A stretch of 64,000 bases of DNA from Streptomyces sp. ISL-1 (lineage in GTDB: Bacteria; Actinomycetota; Actinomycetes; Streptomycetales; Streptomycetaceae): positions 78,732 to 142,731 of the forward strand of contig NZ_JAGGOI010000022.1 of NCBI RefSeq assembly GCF_018614585.1, in the 5' to 3' direction. The notes below the pieces were generated by a model. That model made no database searches, was not told the origin of the DNA, and saw only the letters and a list, made by a program, of their open reading frames with translations. A program made the translations under genes and the position numbers. Below, piece after piece: positions 1 through 8,345 of the stretch. Positions within the stretch are counted from its first letter, which is position 1. Every line of letters starts with the position of its first letter.

Positions 1-1572
1 AGCGCGGACGGCAGCGCCGAGCTGCGCCGGGTCGCCTTCGCCAGCGCCGTCTCCGACGCGCCGCTGGTCGCCACCCCCGGCTGCGGCCAGGACGAACGCA
101 CCCCCACCGCGGTCGGCGAGGTGCACCACTATCCGTTCAACTCGCCGTGCGCCAGCGCCCTGCGCACCGCCCGGGTCCAGTCGATCCCGGGCGAGGAAGG
201 CACCCTCGTCCAGTCCACGTTCGCGGTGCCGATGGTCGCGCACGACACCGTCGTCGGCCTGGTGCAGTTCTCCCGTACGAAGGGCAGCGAGCCCTTCGGG
301 GAACGGGACCGGGCGCTCGCCGTCGAGCTCGCCGCCCGCGCGGCCGTCTGCATCGACAACGCCCGGCTCTACCGCAGGGAACACGAGCGGGCGCTGATCC
401 TTCAGCGCAGCCTGCTCCCGCCCGGAGACCCCGAGGCAGCCGGCCTGGACATCGCCTGTCGCTATCTCCCGGGCAACACGGCCACCGAAGTGGGCGGAGA
501 CTGGTTCGACGTCATCGAACTGCCGGGCCACCGCACCGCGCTGGTGGTGGGCGATGTGATGGGGCGGGGGCTGCGTGCCGCGGTCGCCATGGGTGAACTG
601 CGCACGGCCGTACGGACATTGGCGCTGCTGGACCTGGAACCGGCCGAAGTGCTCTCGGCGCTCGACGAGATCGCCCGCGGCCTCGGCACCCCCAGCGGCG
701 CCCAGCAGGCCTCGCGCGTCGCCCACAAATCCCGCGAGGCCGACCTCTCCGAGGTCTATCTCGCCACCTGTGTCTACGCCGTCTACGACCCGGTCACCCG
801 GCGCTGCACCTTCGCCAACGCCGGCCATCTGCCGCCTGTGCTCGTCGAACCGGGCGAGGAGGCGCTGCTGCTCGACGTGCCGCCGGGGATGCCGCTCGGA
901 GTGGGCGGCGAGCCCTTCGAGGAGGTCGAGGTCGAGCTCCCGGAAGGCGCGCTGCTCGCGCTCTACACCGACGGGCTCGTCGAATCCCGTGACCACCCCC
1001 TCGACGAGGGGCTGCGCGCCTTCCGCACGGCGCTCACCGATCCCGTACATCCCCTCGAAGACGTCTGTGACCATGTGCTGAACACTCTCGACACCCGGCA
1101 CGGCGAGGACGACATCGCGCTCCTGATGGCCCGCATCCAGGGGCTGCCCGTCGATGCCGTCGGCGACTGGCGGCTGCCGCGCGAGCCGCGCTCGGTCGGC
1201 CGCGCTCGCGAACTGGCCCGCGCCCAGCTGGTCGCCTGGGACCTCGAGGCCCTCGTCGACACGGTCGAGCTGCTTGTCAGCGAGCTGGTCACCAACGCGT
1301 TGCGGTACGGCGAGGGCGAGATCCGGCTGCGCCTGCTGCGCGACCGCACCCTGGTCTGCGAGGTGTGGGACGCGGGCCTGGTCCAGCCAAGACGACGACG
1401 GGCGCGCGACACCGACGAGGGCGGCCGCGGACTGCAACTGGTCGGCCTGCTGAGCGCGGCCTGGGGCTCGCGCCGGACCCCGCGCGGCAAGACGGTCTGG
1501 TTCGAACTCCCCCTGCCCGACGGTGACTCGACGTCCGAGCCCACCGTCGAGCAACTGCTCAGCATGTTCTGA
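1..1572 (+). CDS. GAF / PP2C (SpoIIE-type) phosphatase with C-terminal anti-sigma-like ATPase domain, 5' partial
   Basis: The frame is open from base 1, so the N-terminus lies outside the window; 523 residues are visible. Residues 1-125 look like the end of a GAF sensor domain. A SpoIIE-type PP2C domain follows at about 130-380, with its metal-binding aspartates in GGDWFDV, VGDVMGRG, YTDGL and GEDDIALL. The last 130 residues are an HATPase_c_2 domain of the RsbW type, with N-box ELVTNALRYG and G-box GGRGLQLVG. Such proteins both phosphorylate and dephosphorylate anti-sigma-factor antagonists in partner-switching pathways; this is family knowledge, and the partner is not in the window. The gene stands alone here and converges on the succinate dehydrogenase operon. 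The stop is TGA. Confidence 0.88.
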   Translation, partial: SADGSAELRRVAFASAVSDAPLVATPGCGQDERTPTAVGEVHHYPFNSPCASALRTARVQSIPGEEGTLVQSTFAVPMVAHDTVVGLVQFSRTKGSEPFGERDRALAVELAARAAVCIDNARLYRREHERALILQRSLLPPGDPEAAGLDIACRYLPGNTATEVGGDWFDVIELPGHRTALVVGDVMGRGLRAAVAMGELRTAVRTLALLDLEPAEVLSALDEIARGLGTPSGAQQASRVAHKSREADLSEVYLATCVYAVYDPVTRRCTFANAGHLPPVLVEPGEEALLLDVPPGMPLGVGGEPFEEVEVELPEGALLALYTDGLVESRDHPLDEGLRAFRTALTDPVHPLEDVCDHVLNTLDTRHGEDDIALLMARIQGLPVDAVGDWRLPREPRSVGRARELARAQLVAWDLEALVDTVELLVSELVTNALRYGEGEIRLRLLRDRTLVCEVWDAGLVQPRRRRARDTDEGGRGLQLVGLLSAAWGSRRTPRGKTVWFELPLPDGDSTSEPTVEQLLSMF

Positions 1573-1590
1573 CGCCCCCAGGAAGGCCGA

Positions 1591-1616
1591 CGGCCCGGGC
1601 CGGAAGGCCCGGGCCG
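1591..1616. terminator. Bidirectional hairpin terminator
   Basis: A perfect 11-bp GC stem (1591-1601 with 1606-1616) closes a GGAA tetraloop. It lies between two converging genes, 18 bases after the phosphatase stop and 70 bases past the end of the iron-sulfur subunit gene. There is no T-tract, as is usual in Streptomyces. Confidence 0.8.
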
Positions 1617-1686
1617 ACCGGCGCGACCACGCCGCGCTGGGGACCGCATCTCGGCTCAGCGGCCCCCGGCGGTCCCTCCGGAGCCC

Positions 1687-2463
1687 CTAGTCCTCCGCGC
1701 CCCGCCGCCTGATCTTGTTGCCCAGCCACACCAGCGGGTCGTACTTCCGGTCCACCGCGCGCTCCTTCAGCGGGATCAGCGCATTGTCGGTGATCTTGAT
1801 GCCCTCGGGGCACACCTCCGTGCAGCACTTCGTGATGTTGCAATAGCCCAGACCGTGCTCGTCATGGGCGGCCTTCTTGCGGTCCAGGCCCGCCTCGCCG
1901 GCCGCGTCCAGCGGGTGCATGTCCAGCTCCGCCACCCGCATCAGGAAGCGCGGACCGGCGAACGCGGCCTTGTTCTCCTCGTGGTCGCGCACCACATGGC
2001 AGGTGTCCTGGCACAAGAAGCACTCGATGCACTTGCGGAACTCCTGCGAGCGTTCCACATCCATCTGCTGCATCCGGTACTCACCCGCCCGCACCCCCGG
2101 CGGCGGCACGAACGAGGGCACCTCGCGCGCCTTCGCGTAGTTGAAGGACACATCCGTCACCAGGTCCCGCACCACCGGGAACGCCCGCAGCGGCGTCACC
2201 GTGATCGTCTCCTCGCGCGAGAAGACCGACATCCGGGTCATGCACAACAGCCGCGGCCGGCCGTTGATCTCCGCGCTGCACGAACCGCACTTGCCCGCCT
2301 TGCAGTTCCAGCGGACCGCCAGATCGGAGGCCTGGGTGGCCTGGAGGCGGTGGATGATGTCGAGGACGACCTCCCCGTCGTTGACCTCGACGGCGAAGTC
2401 CCTGAGCTCCCCGCCGTCCGCATCACCGCGCCAGACCTTGAAGGCCGCTGTGTAGCTGCTCAC
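1687..2463 (-). CDS. sdhB: Succinate dehydrogenase/fumarate reductase iron-sulfur subunit
   Basis: This 258-residue protein carries electrons from the flavoprotein to the membrane quinone site. Cys54, Cys59, Cys62 and Cys74 form the plant-type [2Fe-2S] set. A second cluster region begins with CIECFLCQDTC at 145-155, and CNITKCC with EVCPEG completes the [4Fe-4S]/[3Fe-4S] ligands. I chose the GTG start because it gives SSYTAAFKVW, a normal SdhB beginning. It also overlaps the sdhA stop as GTGA, which implies translational coupling. The frame stays open upstream, but that part lies inside sdhA. It is the last gene of a four-gene operon. Confidence 0.93.
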   Translation of the reverse strand: MSSYTAAFKVWRGDADGGELRDFAVEVNDGEVVLDIIHRLQATQASDLAVRWNCKAGKCGSCSAEINGRPRLLCMTRMSVFSREETITVTPLRAFPVVRDLVTDVSFNYAKAREVPSFVPPPGVRAGEYRMQQMDVERSQEFRKCIECFLCQDTCHVVRDHEENKAAFAGPRFLMRVAELDMHPLDAAGEAGLDRKKAAHDEHGLGYCNITKCCTEVCPEGIKITDNALIPLKERAVDRKYDPLVWLGNKIRRRGAED

Positions 2464-4415
2464 TCGTAGAGCTCCTCTTCGGCGAGGTACTTGACCAGCT
2501 CCTCCTTGTCGAAGAGAGCGAGCAGGTCGGGACGGATGGGTTCGGTCGTCTTCCGTACGAGCGCGATCTGGCCGCGCACCGGATCGGTGGCCGCCAAACC
2601 GCCGGTGGGGTCGACGAGTTGGCACAGCAGATTGGCCCGCCGCCACTCGCGCTCCATGGCCGGGCAGTCCTCGCGGGTGTGCCCGCCCCGGCTCTCCGTG
2701 CGCTCCAGCGCGGCCCGCGCGATGCACTCGCTGACCAGCAGCATGTTCCGCAGGTCCAGCGCGAGGTGCCAGCCGGGGTTGAACTGCCGGTGCCCCTCGA
2801 CCCCGGCGCGCCGCGCCCGTACCCGCAGGCCCGCCAGCCTGTCCAGCGCCTGCTCCATCTCCGCTCCGCGCCGGATGATGCCGACCAGGTCGTTCATCGT
2901 CTGCTGGAGCTCCTGATGGAGGGTGTACGGATTCTCCGGAGGCTTTCCGTTCTCCTCGCCCGGCTGTGGCCCCTCGGCGCTGAACGGACGCAGCGCCTCC
3001 GCCGCGGCCTCGTCGATCTGCCCGTCCTGCACCGTGGGGCGCTCGCGGACCCCTTCCGCGTACTCGGCCGCGTGCAGACCCGCCCGCCGGCCGAAGACCA
3101 GCAGGTCGGACAGCGAATTCCCGCCGAGCCGGTTGGAGCCGTGCATCCCGCCCGCGACCTCGCCCGCCGCGAACAGGCCGGGAACCCCGACCGCGGCCGC
3201 GGTGTCGGACTCGACGGCGATACCCCCCATCACGTAGTGACAGGTCGGTCCGACCTCCATCGGCTCCGCCGTGATGTCGACATCCGCCAGCTCCTTGAAC
3301 TGGTGGTACATCGACGGCAGCCGGCGCCGGATCACCTCCGCCGGCATCCGGGTGGAGACATCCAGGAAGACGCCGCCGTGCGGGGAGCCGCGACCGGCCT
3401 TGACCTCGGAGTTGATGGCGCGGGCCACCTCGTCGCGCGGCAGCAGCTCAGGAGGACGCCGGTTGTTGTCCGGGTCCTCGTACCAGCGGTCGCCCTCCTC
3501 CTCCGACTGCGCGTACTTCTCCTTGAAGACATCCGGGATGTAGTCGAACATGAACCGCTTGCCCTCGGAGTTGCGCAGCACTCCGCCGTCGCCGCGCACC
3601 GACTCGGTGACGAGGATCCCCTTCACCGACGGCGGCCAGACCATCCCGGTCGGATGGAACTGCACGAACTCCATATTGAGCAGCGGAGCCCCCGCGAGCA
3701 GCGCCAGAGCGTGCCCGTCGCCGGTGTACTCCCAGGAGTTCGACGTCACCTTGAAGGACTTGCCGATACCGCCGGTGGCCAGCACCACGGACGGGGCCTC
3801 CAGCACGAAGAAGCGCCCGGACTCCCGCTCGTAACAGAAGGCCCCGGCAACCCTTTCGCCGTCCTTGAGACTGTGCTCTTTCAGGACGCGAGTGACCGTG
3901 CACTCCTGGAAGATCTTCAACCGGGCTTCGTAGTCGCCGAACTCTTCCTTGTCCTCCTGCTGCAGCGAGACGATCTTCTGCTGGAGCGTACGGATCAGCT
4001 CCAGGCCGGTCCGGTCGCCGACGTGCGCGAGCCGTGGGTACTCGTGTCCGCCGAAGTTCCGCTGGGAGATCTTCCCGTCGGCCGTCCGGTCGAAGAGCGC
4101 GCCCCAGGTCTCCAGCTCCCAGACCCGGTCGGGCGCCTCACGCGCGTGCAGTTCCGCCATCCGCCACTGGTTGAGGAACTTTCCGCCGCGCATGGTGTCG
4201 CGGAAGTGCACCTGCCAGTTGTCCCCGGCGTTCACATTGCCCATGGAGGCGGCGATGCCGCCCTCGGCCATCACGGTGTGGGCCTTGCCGAAGAGGGACT
4301 TGCAGATGACCGCCGTACGAGCGCCCCGCTCGCGCGCTTCGATGGCGGCCCGCAGGCCCGCGCCGCCCGCGCCCACCACCACGACGTCCCACTGCTGTCG
4401 TTCGAGTTGCGTCAT
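2460..4415 (-). CDS. sdhA: Succinate dehydrogenase/fumarate reductase flavoprotein subunit
   Basis: A 651-residue FAD protein that oxidises succinate (or reduces fumarate) on the inner face of the membrane. The dinucleotide-binding glycines are in VVVVGAGGAGLRAA at the N-terminus. His46 in KAHTVMAEGG is the expected covalent FAD attachment site. The substrate-site HPTG motif and the ESVRGDGGVLRN segment are intact. The ATG start lies 1 base after the cytochrome gene stop, and the end overlaps sdhB by 4 bases. The single cytochrome neighbour indicates the one-anchor class rather than the four-subunit type. Most Streptomyces also carry another sdh locus, so this may be a paralogue. Confidence 0.93.
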   Translation of the reverse strand: MTQLERQQWDVVVVGAGGAGLRAAIEARERGARTAVICKSLFGKAHTVMAEGGIAASMGNVNAGDNWQVHFRDTMRGGKFLNQWRMAELHAREAPDRVWELETWGALFDRTADGKISQRNFGGHEYPRLAHVGDRTGLELIRTLQQKIVSLQQEDKEEFGDYEARLKIFQECTVTRVLKEHSLKDGERVAGAFCYERESGRFFVLEAPSVVLATGGIGKSFKVTSNSWEYTGDGHALALLAGAPLLNMEFVQFHPTGMVWPPSVKGILVTESVRGDGGVLRNSEGKRFMFDYIPDVFKEKYAQSEEEGDRWYEDPDNNRRPPELLPRDEVARAINSEVKAGRGSPHGGVFLDVSTRMPAEVIRRRLPSMYHQFKELADVDITAEPMEVGPTCHYVMGGIAVESDTAAAVGVPGLFAAGEVAGGMHGSNRLGGNSLSDLLVFGRRAGLHAAEYAEGVRERPTVQDGQIDEAAAEALRPFSAEGPQPGEENGKPPENPYTLHQELQQTMNDLVGIIRRGAEMEQALDRLAGLRVRARRAGVEGHRQFNPGWHLALDLRNMLLVSECIARAALERTESRGGHTREDCPAMEREWRRANLLCQLVDPTGGLAATDPVRGQIALVRKTTEPIRPDLLALFDKEELVKYLAEEELYE

Positions 4416-4416
4416 G

Positions 4417-5238
4417 TCAGAACAACCTCGGATCGTCGAAGGCACCGGACGCGACGAGATAGACGTAGAAGTCGGCGAGCGCGACGCTGATCAGCGAGGC
4501 CCATGCGAGCACCGTGTGACGCTCATTCAGCTTGCCGACCCAGCTCCACAGGCGGTAGCGCACCGGGTGTTTGGAGAAGTGCTTCAGCCGGCCGCCGATG
4601 ATGTGCCGGCAGGAGTGGCAGGAGACGGTGTACGCCCAGATCAGCACGATGTTGACCAGGAGAACGAGGGTGCCGAGGCCCATATGGCCCCACTCGTAGT
4701 GCTCGTCGCGGAAGGCGAGCACGGTGTCGTACGTGAGGATTCCGGCGACCGGGATCGCCGTGTAGAAGAAGTACCGGTGGATGTTCTGCAGGATCAGCGG
4801 GAAGCGGGTCTCGCCGGAGTACTTCTTGTGCGGCTCGGCGACCGCGCAGGCCGGGGGCGAGGCCCAGAAGCCCCGGTAGTAGGCCTTGCGGTAGTAGTAG
4901 CAGGTCAGCCGGAAGCCGAGCGGGAAGATCAGGATCAGCAGGGCGGGGGACAGGCCCCACCAGCTGCCGAAGATCTCCCAGTTGGGGCCGCCCCGCATCG
5001 GCTCGCAGTTCTCCGCGAGGCAGGGCGAGTAGAACGGCGAGACATACGGCGCCGCGTAGTAGTCGGCGTTGGCGAATGCCCGCCAGGTCGAGTAGACGAC
5101 GAAGGCGAGCAACCCGCCGGCGGTCAGGGCGGGCGCCAGCCACCAGCGGTCGGTGCGCAGATGCCGCGGGCCGATGGCGGCGCGCGCGGCACCGTGCACG
5201 CCTGTATTGACTTGTGGTGGTTCAGTACCTGTGGCCAA
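4417..5238 (-). CDS. Succinate dehydrogenase cytochrome b membrane anchor (single-subunit type)
   Basis: A 273-residue integral membrane protein with about five hydrophobic helices. They sit near LAPALTAGGLLAFVVYS, LSPALLILIFPLGF, YFFYTAIPVAGILTY, LGTLVLLVNIVLIWAY and the C-terminal LAWASLISVALADF. Histidines suited to haem binding occur in ILQNIHRYFFY and VSCHSCRHI. It anchors SdhA/SdhB and passes electrons to menaquinone in this family. The start is TTG, supported by AGGAGA six bases upstream; that ribosome site contains the stop codon of the preceding gene. It lies directly upstream of sdhA. Confidence 0.85.
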   Translation of the reverse strand: MATGTEPPQVNTGVHGAARAAIGPRHLRTDRWWLAPALTAGGLLAFVVYSTWRAFANADYYAAPYVSPFYSPCLAENCEPMRGGPNWEIFGSWWGLSPALLILIFPLGFRLTCYYYRKAYYRGFWASPPACAVAEPHKKYSGETRFPLILQNIHRYFFYTAIPVAGILTYDTVLAFRDEHYEWGHMGLGTLVLLVNIVLIWAYTVSCHSCRHIIGGRLKHFSKHPVRYRLWSWVGKLNERHTVLAWASLISVALADFYVYLVASGAFDDPRLF

Positions 5239-5247
5239 CGAGGTCTC

Positions 5248-5502
5248 CTAGGGAGCGTGCCGGTCTCGGACGCCCAGGCCCTCGTCGTCCGAATCCGTCC
5301 ACAGCGCGTTGTTGTACGGGACGTCGGGAATGGTGACCAGTTCGGGGCGGCTCGGTGTCTTCGTGCCCGGTGTGATCGGCTCGGCAGTCGTGGCCGGGCC
5401 GGCGCCACGCAGCTGATCGACGGTCCGCTCCAGCTCTCCGACACGCTGGACCAGTTCGTCGAGGCGCCGCTGGATCGCCATCAGATCTTCCTGCTGGGAC
5501 AT
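5248..5502 (-). CDS. Small coiled-coil conserved protein heading the sdh operon
   Basis: An 84-residue protein of unrecognised function. Residues 1-35 form a heptad-like helix (MAIQRRLDELVQRVGELER). A flexible Pro/Thr stretch follows, then a tail with PYNNALWTDSDDEG. Its stop codon is part of the ribosome site of the cytochrome gene, so the two are tightly coupled. It may be a regulatory or assembly helper for the dehydrogenase; this is inferred only from position. The start is ATG with a GAGGG-like site upstream. Confidence 0.75.
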   Translation of the reverse strand: MSQQEDLMAIQRRLDELVQRVGELERTVDQLRGAGPATTAEPITPGTKTPSRPELVTIPDVPYNNALWTDSDDEGLGVRDRHAP

Positions 5503-5823
5503 GACTTGCCCTCACTTCCGCAGGGTGCGGTGGCATGGCTCATGCGCCTGCGAGTGTCGCGCGTCACGTCCCCCCTTGTGAAGGGACGTGCAGGGATTCC
5601 CGGCGCATGCGCTTTCAGCGCGCCCCTCGTGGTTCGGATATCACGACCCTCATTTTCTACCTTTCTGGCACGGTATGCCCGGTTCTACGTTGGGCTACAC
5701 GGGTGACCTTGGGCGCCGGCCACGCCGTGTCGCCGCCACCTGTCGCGCCCCTTCGCCTTCAGTGGACAGCAATCGGTGTGATCATCTCCAAATTCCGCAA
5801 AAGTGGACGAAGAGGTACAAGCC
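5503..5823. promoter_or_regulatory. Divergent intergenic region between sdh operon and peptide-binding lipoprotein
   Basis: This 321-base gap must hold promoters for both directions. It contains an interrupted inverted repeat in which CACGT at 5565-5569 pairs with ACGTG at 5586-5590, and CCCTT (5573-5577) pairs with AAGGG (5581-5585) inside. It would fold in the 5' leader of the sdh transcript about 65-90 bases before its first start codon. A less GC-rich stretch at 5640-5690 could carry a promoter. No specific operator is recognised. Confidence 0.4.
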
Positions 5824-8058
5824 ATGTCCAAAGTCGACGCGCCACGCGGGAGGACATGCTCCCGTACGCTCCGCTCTGTCGCGCTGCTCACCAGCGGGGT
5901 ACTCGCTCTGCCCGCACTGGCGGGCTGCAGCTCGGACGAGGCCGACACCGGCAAGGCCCCGGCCCAGGACATCGCGCCCGCCGGGCGCGACTCGGTCGCC
6001 GACGGAGGAACCCTGCGCTGGGCGATCGACGCCTTGCCCACCACGCTCAACGCCTTCCAGGCCGACGCGGACGCCGCCACGACGCGTATCGCCGGGGCCG
6101 TGCTCCCCTCCCTCTTCACTCTCGACCCGAGCGGCCGTCCGCAGCGCAACCCCGACTACGTCGAGTCCGCCGAGATCGTCAAACGCGAGCCCAAGCAGGT
6201 CGTCCTCTACAAGCTCAACCAGGAAGCGGTGTGGAGCGACGGCCGGGAGATCGGTGCGGCCGACTTCGTCTCCCAGTGGCGCGCGCTGAGCGGCAAGGAC
6301 TCCGCGTACTGGACCGCGAGGAACGCCGGCTACGAGCGGATCGAGAAGATCGAGCGCGGTGCCAACGACCTCGAGGTCAAGATCACCTTCAAGAAGCCGT
6401 ACGCGGACTGGCAGTCCCTCTTCACCCCGCTCTACCCGAGGGACATCACCGGCACCCCGTCCTCCTTCAACGACGGGGCCCGCACCACGCTCAAGGCGAT
6501 GGCCGGCCCCTTCCAGCTGAAGTCCGTCGACCACGCGACGGGCACGACCACTCTCGTACGCAATCCCCGCTGGTGGGGGGAGCGGGCCAAGCTGGAGCGG
6601 CTGGTGCTGACCGCCGTGCCGCGCGACGAGCGCTCCGCCGCTGTCGCCGCGGGCAGCGTCGACCTCGCCGAGGTCGACTGGCGGACCGCGGACCGGATCG
6701 CCCTCGCGCCGCGGGAGAAGAAGGGCGCCGGCGGCCAGCCGCTCGCCGACGGCCCGGAAGGCGCGGACGACAAAGGGGAGGCGATTTCGCAGCAGGTCGG
6801 TGAACAGCCCTTCGAGGCGATCAGGCAGTACGCCAGCGAACAGACCGCACTGCGCGGCTATGTGATCCGCAAGTCGCTGGAGCCCGTGTACACCCAGCTC
6901 GCGCTGAACGGCGAGAAGGGACCGCTGGCCGACGACCGGGTGCGCCGTGCTGTGGCCCGCGCGCTGAACCGCAAGGAGCTGGCGGAGACCGTACTGGCCC
7001 CGCTCGGCCTGCCGGCCGCCCCGCCCGGAAGCCATCTGGCACTGGCCGGCCAGCGGGCGTACGCCGACAACAGCGCAGCGCTCGGCGAGCAGAGCACCAA
7101 GGAGGCAAAGGCACTGCTGGCCGACGCCGGCTGGACGCCGGCCGGAGCGCGCAGGAAGACCGCCCCGGCCAAGGCGGGCGGCGAGGCCAAGGGCGATGAG
7201 AAGCCGTCGCCCAGCACGACCGAGCCGGTGAAGCAGGACGACAAGCCTTCCTCCGACGGGCTCTACATCGTCGGTGACGACAAGCCCGCCGGCCAGGCCC
7301 ACGGCCCCGACACCGGCAGCAGCGGTACCCATGTCCTCGCGCCCGCCCCCGCCGCGGCTGCCCAGGGCATGAGCCTGCAACGGCAGGCCGAGTCCCTCGA
7401 CGACGACCCCGCGACCAGGCCCCGGACGAACGCCGCGGAGAAGCGGGGCGGGATGGCCGGAGCGTACGCCCCGCGCGGTACGGCCGCCCCCGTCCGGGCG
7501 GCCCGCACGATCGGCAAGGACGGCAAGCCGCTCACCCTGCGCTTCGTCCTCCCCTCGGGCCATGGCTCCGAGGGGCTGCGCAGTGTGGGCGACAAGATCG
7601 CGCGGATGCTGGGCCGCATCGGCGTGCGCACCGAGATCACCAAGGTCGCCGACGAGAGCTACTTCAAGGACCACATCGCATCGGGCGACTACGACCTGGC
7701 CCTGTACTCCTGGCCCGCCACCGCCTACCCGGCGACCGACGCCCGCCCGATCTTCGCGAAGCCCGTGCCCGCGAGCGACGGCTCGCTGCTGGTGGAGCAG
7801 AACTACACCCGCGTCGGCTCCGACCACATCGACCAGCTCTTCGACCAGGCGGCCGCCGAGCTGGACGAGGAGGCCGCCCGTGACCTGGTGCGCAAGGCCG
7901 ACGCCCGGATCTGGGCCGCGGCCGGATCCATTCCGCTCTACCAGCGCCCCGAGCTGATCGCGGCCAGGCCCGCGGTGGTCAACGCCGGCGCCTTCGGCTT
8001 CGCCGCTCCCCGGTACCAGGACATCGGCTTCAAGAAGCCCAAAACTACCAAGAAGTAG
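5824..8058 (+). CDS. Solute-binding lipoprotein, SBP_bac_5 (peptide/nickel) family, with large low-complexity insertion
   Basis: A 744-residue secreted lipoprotein. A basic N-terminus and hydrophobic helix end in the lipobox LAGC, so it should be lipid-anchored outside the membrane. The body matches family 5 extracellular binding proteins of peptide ABC transporters (early GGTLRWAID, then VWSDGREIGAADFVSQWRAL). Between about residues 435 and 565 a K/P/A/T/D-rich segment interrupts the fold, which makes it longer than the usual 500-600 residues. There are no permease genes beside it; it may serve the nearby bldK or second transporter, which is inference. The ATG was preferred over a GTG 21 bases upstream because AGAGG precedes it and a standard signal peptide follows. 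Confidence 0.85.
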   Translation: MSKVDAPRGRTCSRTLRSVALLTSGVLALPALAGCSSDEADTGKAPAQDIAPAGRDSVADGGTLRWAIDALPTTLNAFQADADAATTRIAGAVLPSLFTLDPSGRPQRNPDYVESAEIVKREPKQVVLYKLNQEAVWSDGREIGAADFVSQWRALSGKDSAYWTARNAGYERIEKIERGANDLEVKITFKKPYADWQSLFTPLYPRDITGTPSSFNDGARTTLKAMAGPFQLKSVDHATGTTTLVRNPRWWGERAKLERLVLTAVPRDERSAAVAAGSVDLAEVDWRTADRIALAPREKKGAGGQPLADGPEGADDKGEAISQQVGEQPFEAIRQYASEQTALRGYVIRKSLEPVYTQLALNGEKGPLADDRVRRAVARALNRKELAETVLAPLGLPAAPPGSHLALAGQRAYADNSAALGEQSTKEAKALLADAGWTPAGARRKTAPAKAGGEAKGDEKPSPSTTEPVKQDDKPSSDGLYIVGDDKPAGQAHGPDTGSSGTHVLAPAPAAAAQGMSLQRQAESLDDDPATRPRTNAAEKRGGMAGAYAPRGTAAPVRAARTIGKDGKPLTLRFVLPSGHGSEGLRSVGDKIARMLGRIGVRTEITKVADESYFKDHIASGDYDLALYSWPATAYPATDARPIFAKPVPASDGSLLVEQNYTRVGSDHIDQLFDQAAAELDEEAARDLVRKADARIWAAAGSIPLYQRPELIAARPAVVNAGAFGFAAPRYQDIGFKKPKTTKK

Positions 8059-8089
8059 CAGGTCAGAACCTCAGAACTGGCTCAAGTCC

Positions 8090-8118
8090 CTTGCCCGCCG
8101 GCCACACCGGCGGGCAAG
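8090..8118 (+). terminator. Hairpin terminator after the lipoprotein gene
   Basis: A perfect 12-bp stem (8090-8101 with 8107-8118) and a 5-base loop, 32 bases after the stop codon. Confidence 0.8.
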
Positions 8119-8345
8119 ATCGTGACGACCCTTGACCCGGGCTGTTGACCCCGCTCCACCGCACGTTTCAGCACACCCCCAGCGCTCCACCAAGTGCTCC
8201 ACGATCTATCACCCGATCGGGCCGGGAAGCCCCGGACGCGGCGGCCCCGTACCATAGGACTAGCCGTGGCGTGTCCGCCCGGCGGGCGGACGAGGCTACG
8301 ACCGTCAGACGCCTGATCCCACGATCGAGAGAAGCGCTAGTCAGC

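Noticed and set aside
5782..7827. Long open frame opposite the peptide-binding lipoprotein (about 680 codons, minus strand)
   Set aside because: It mirrors the third-position GC of the plus-strand gene, is Arg/Gly/Val-rich without motifs, and the plus-strand gene has signal peptide and family motifs.
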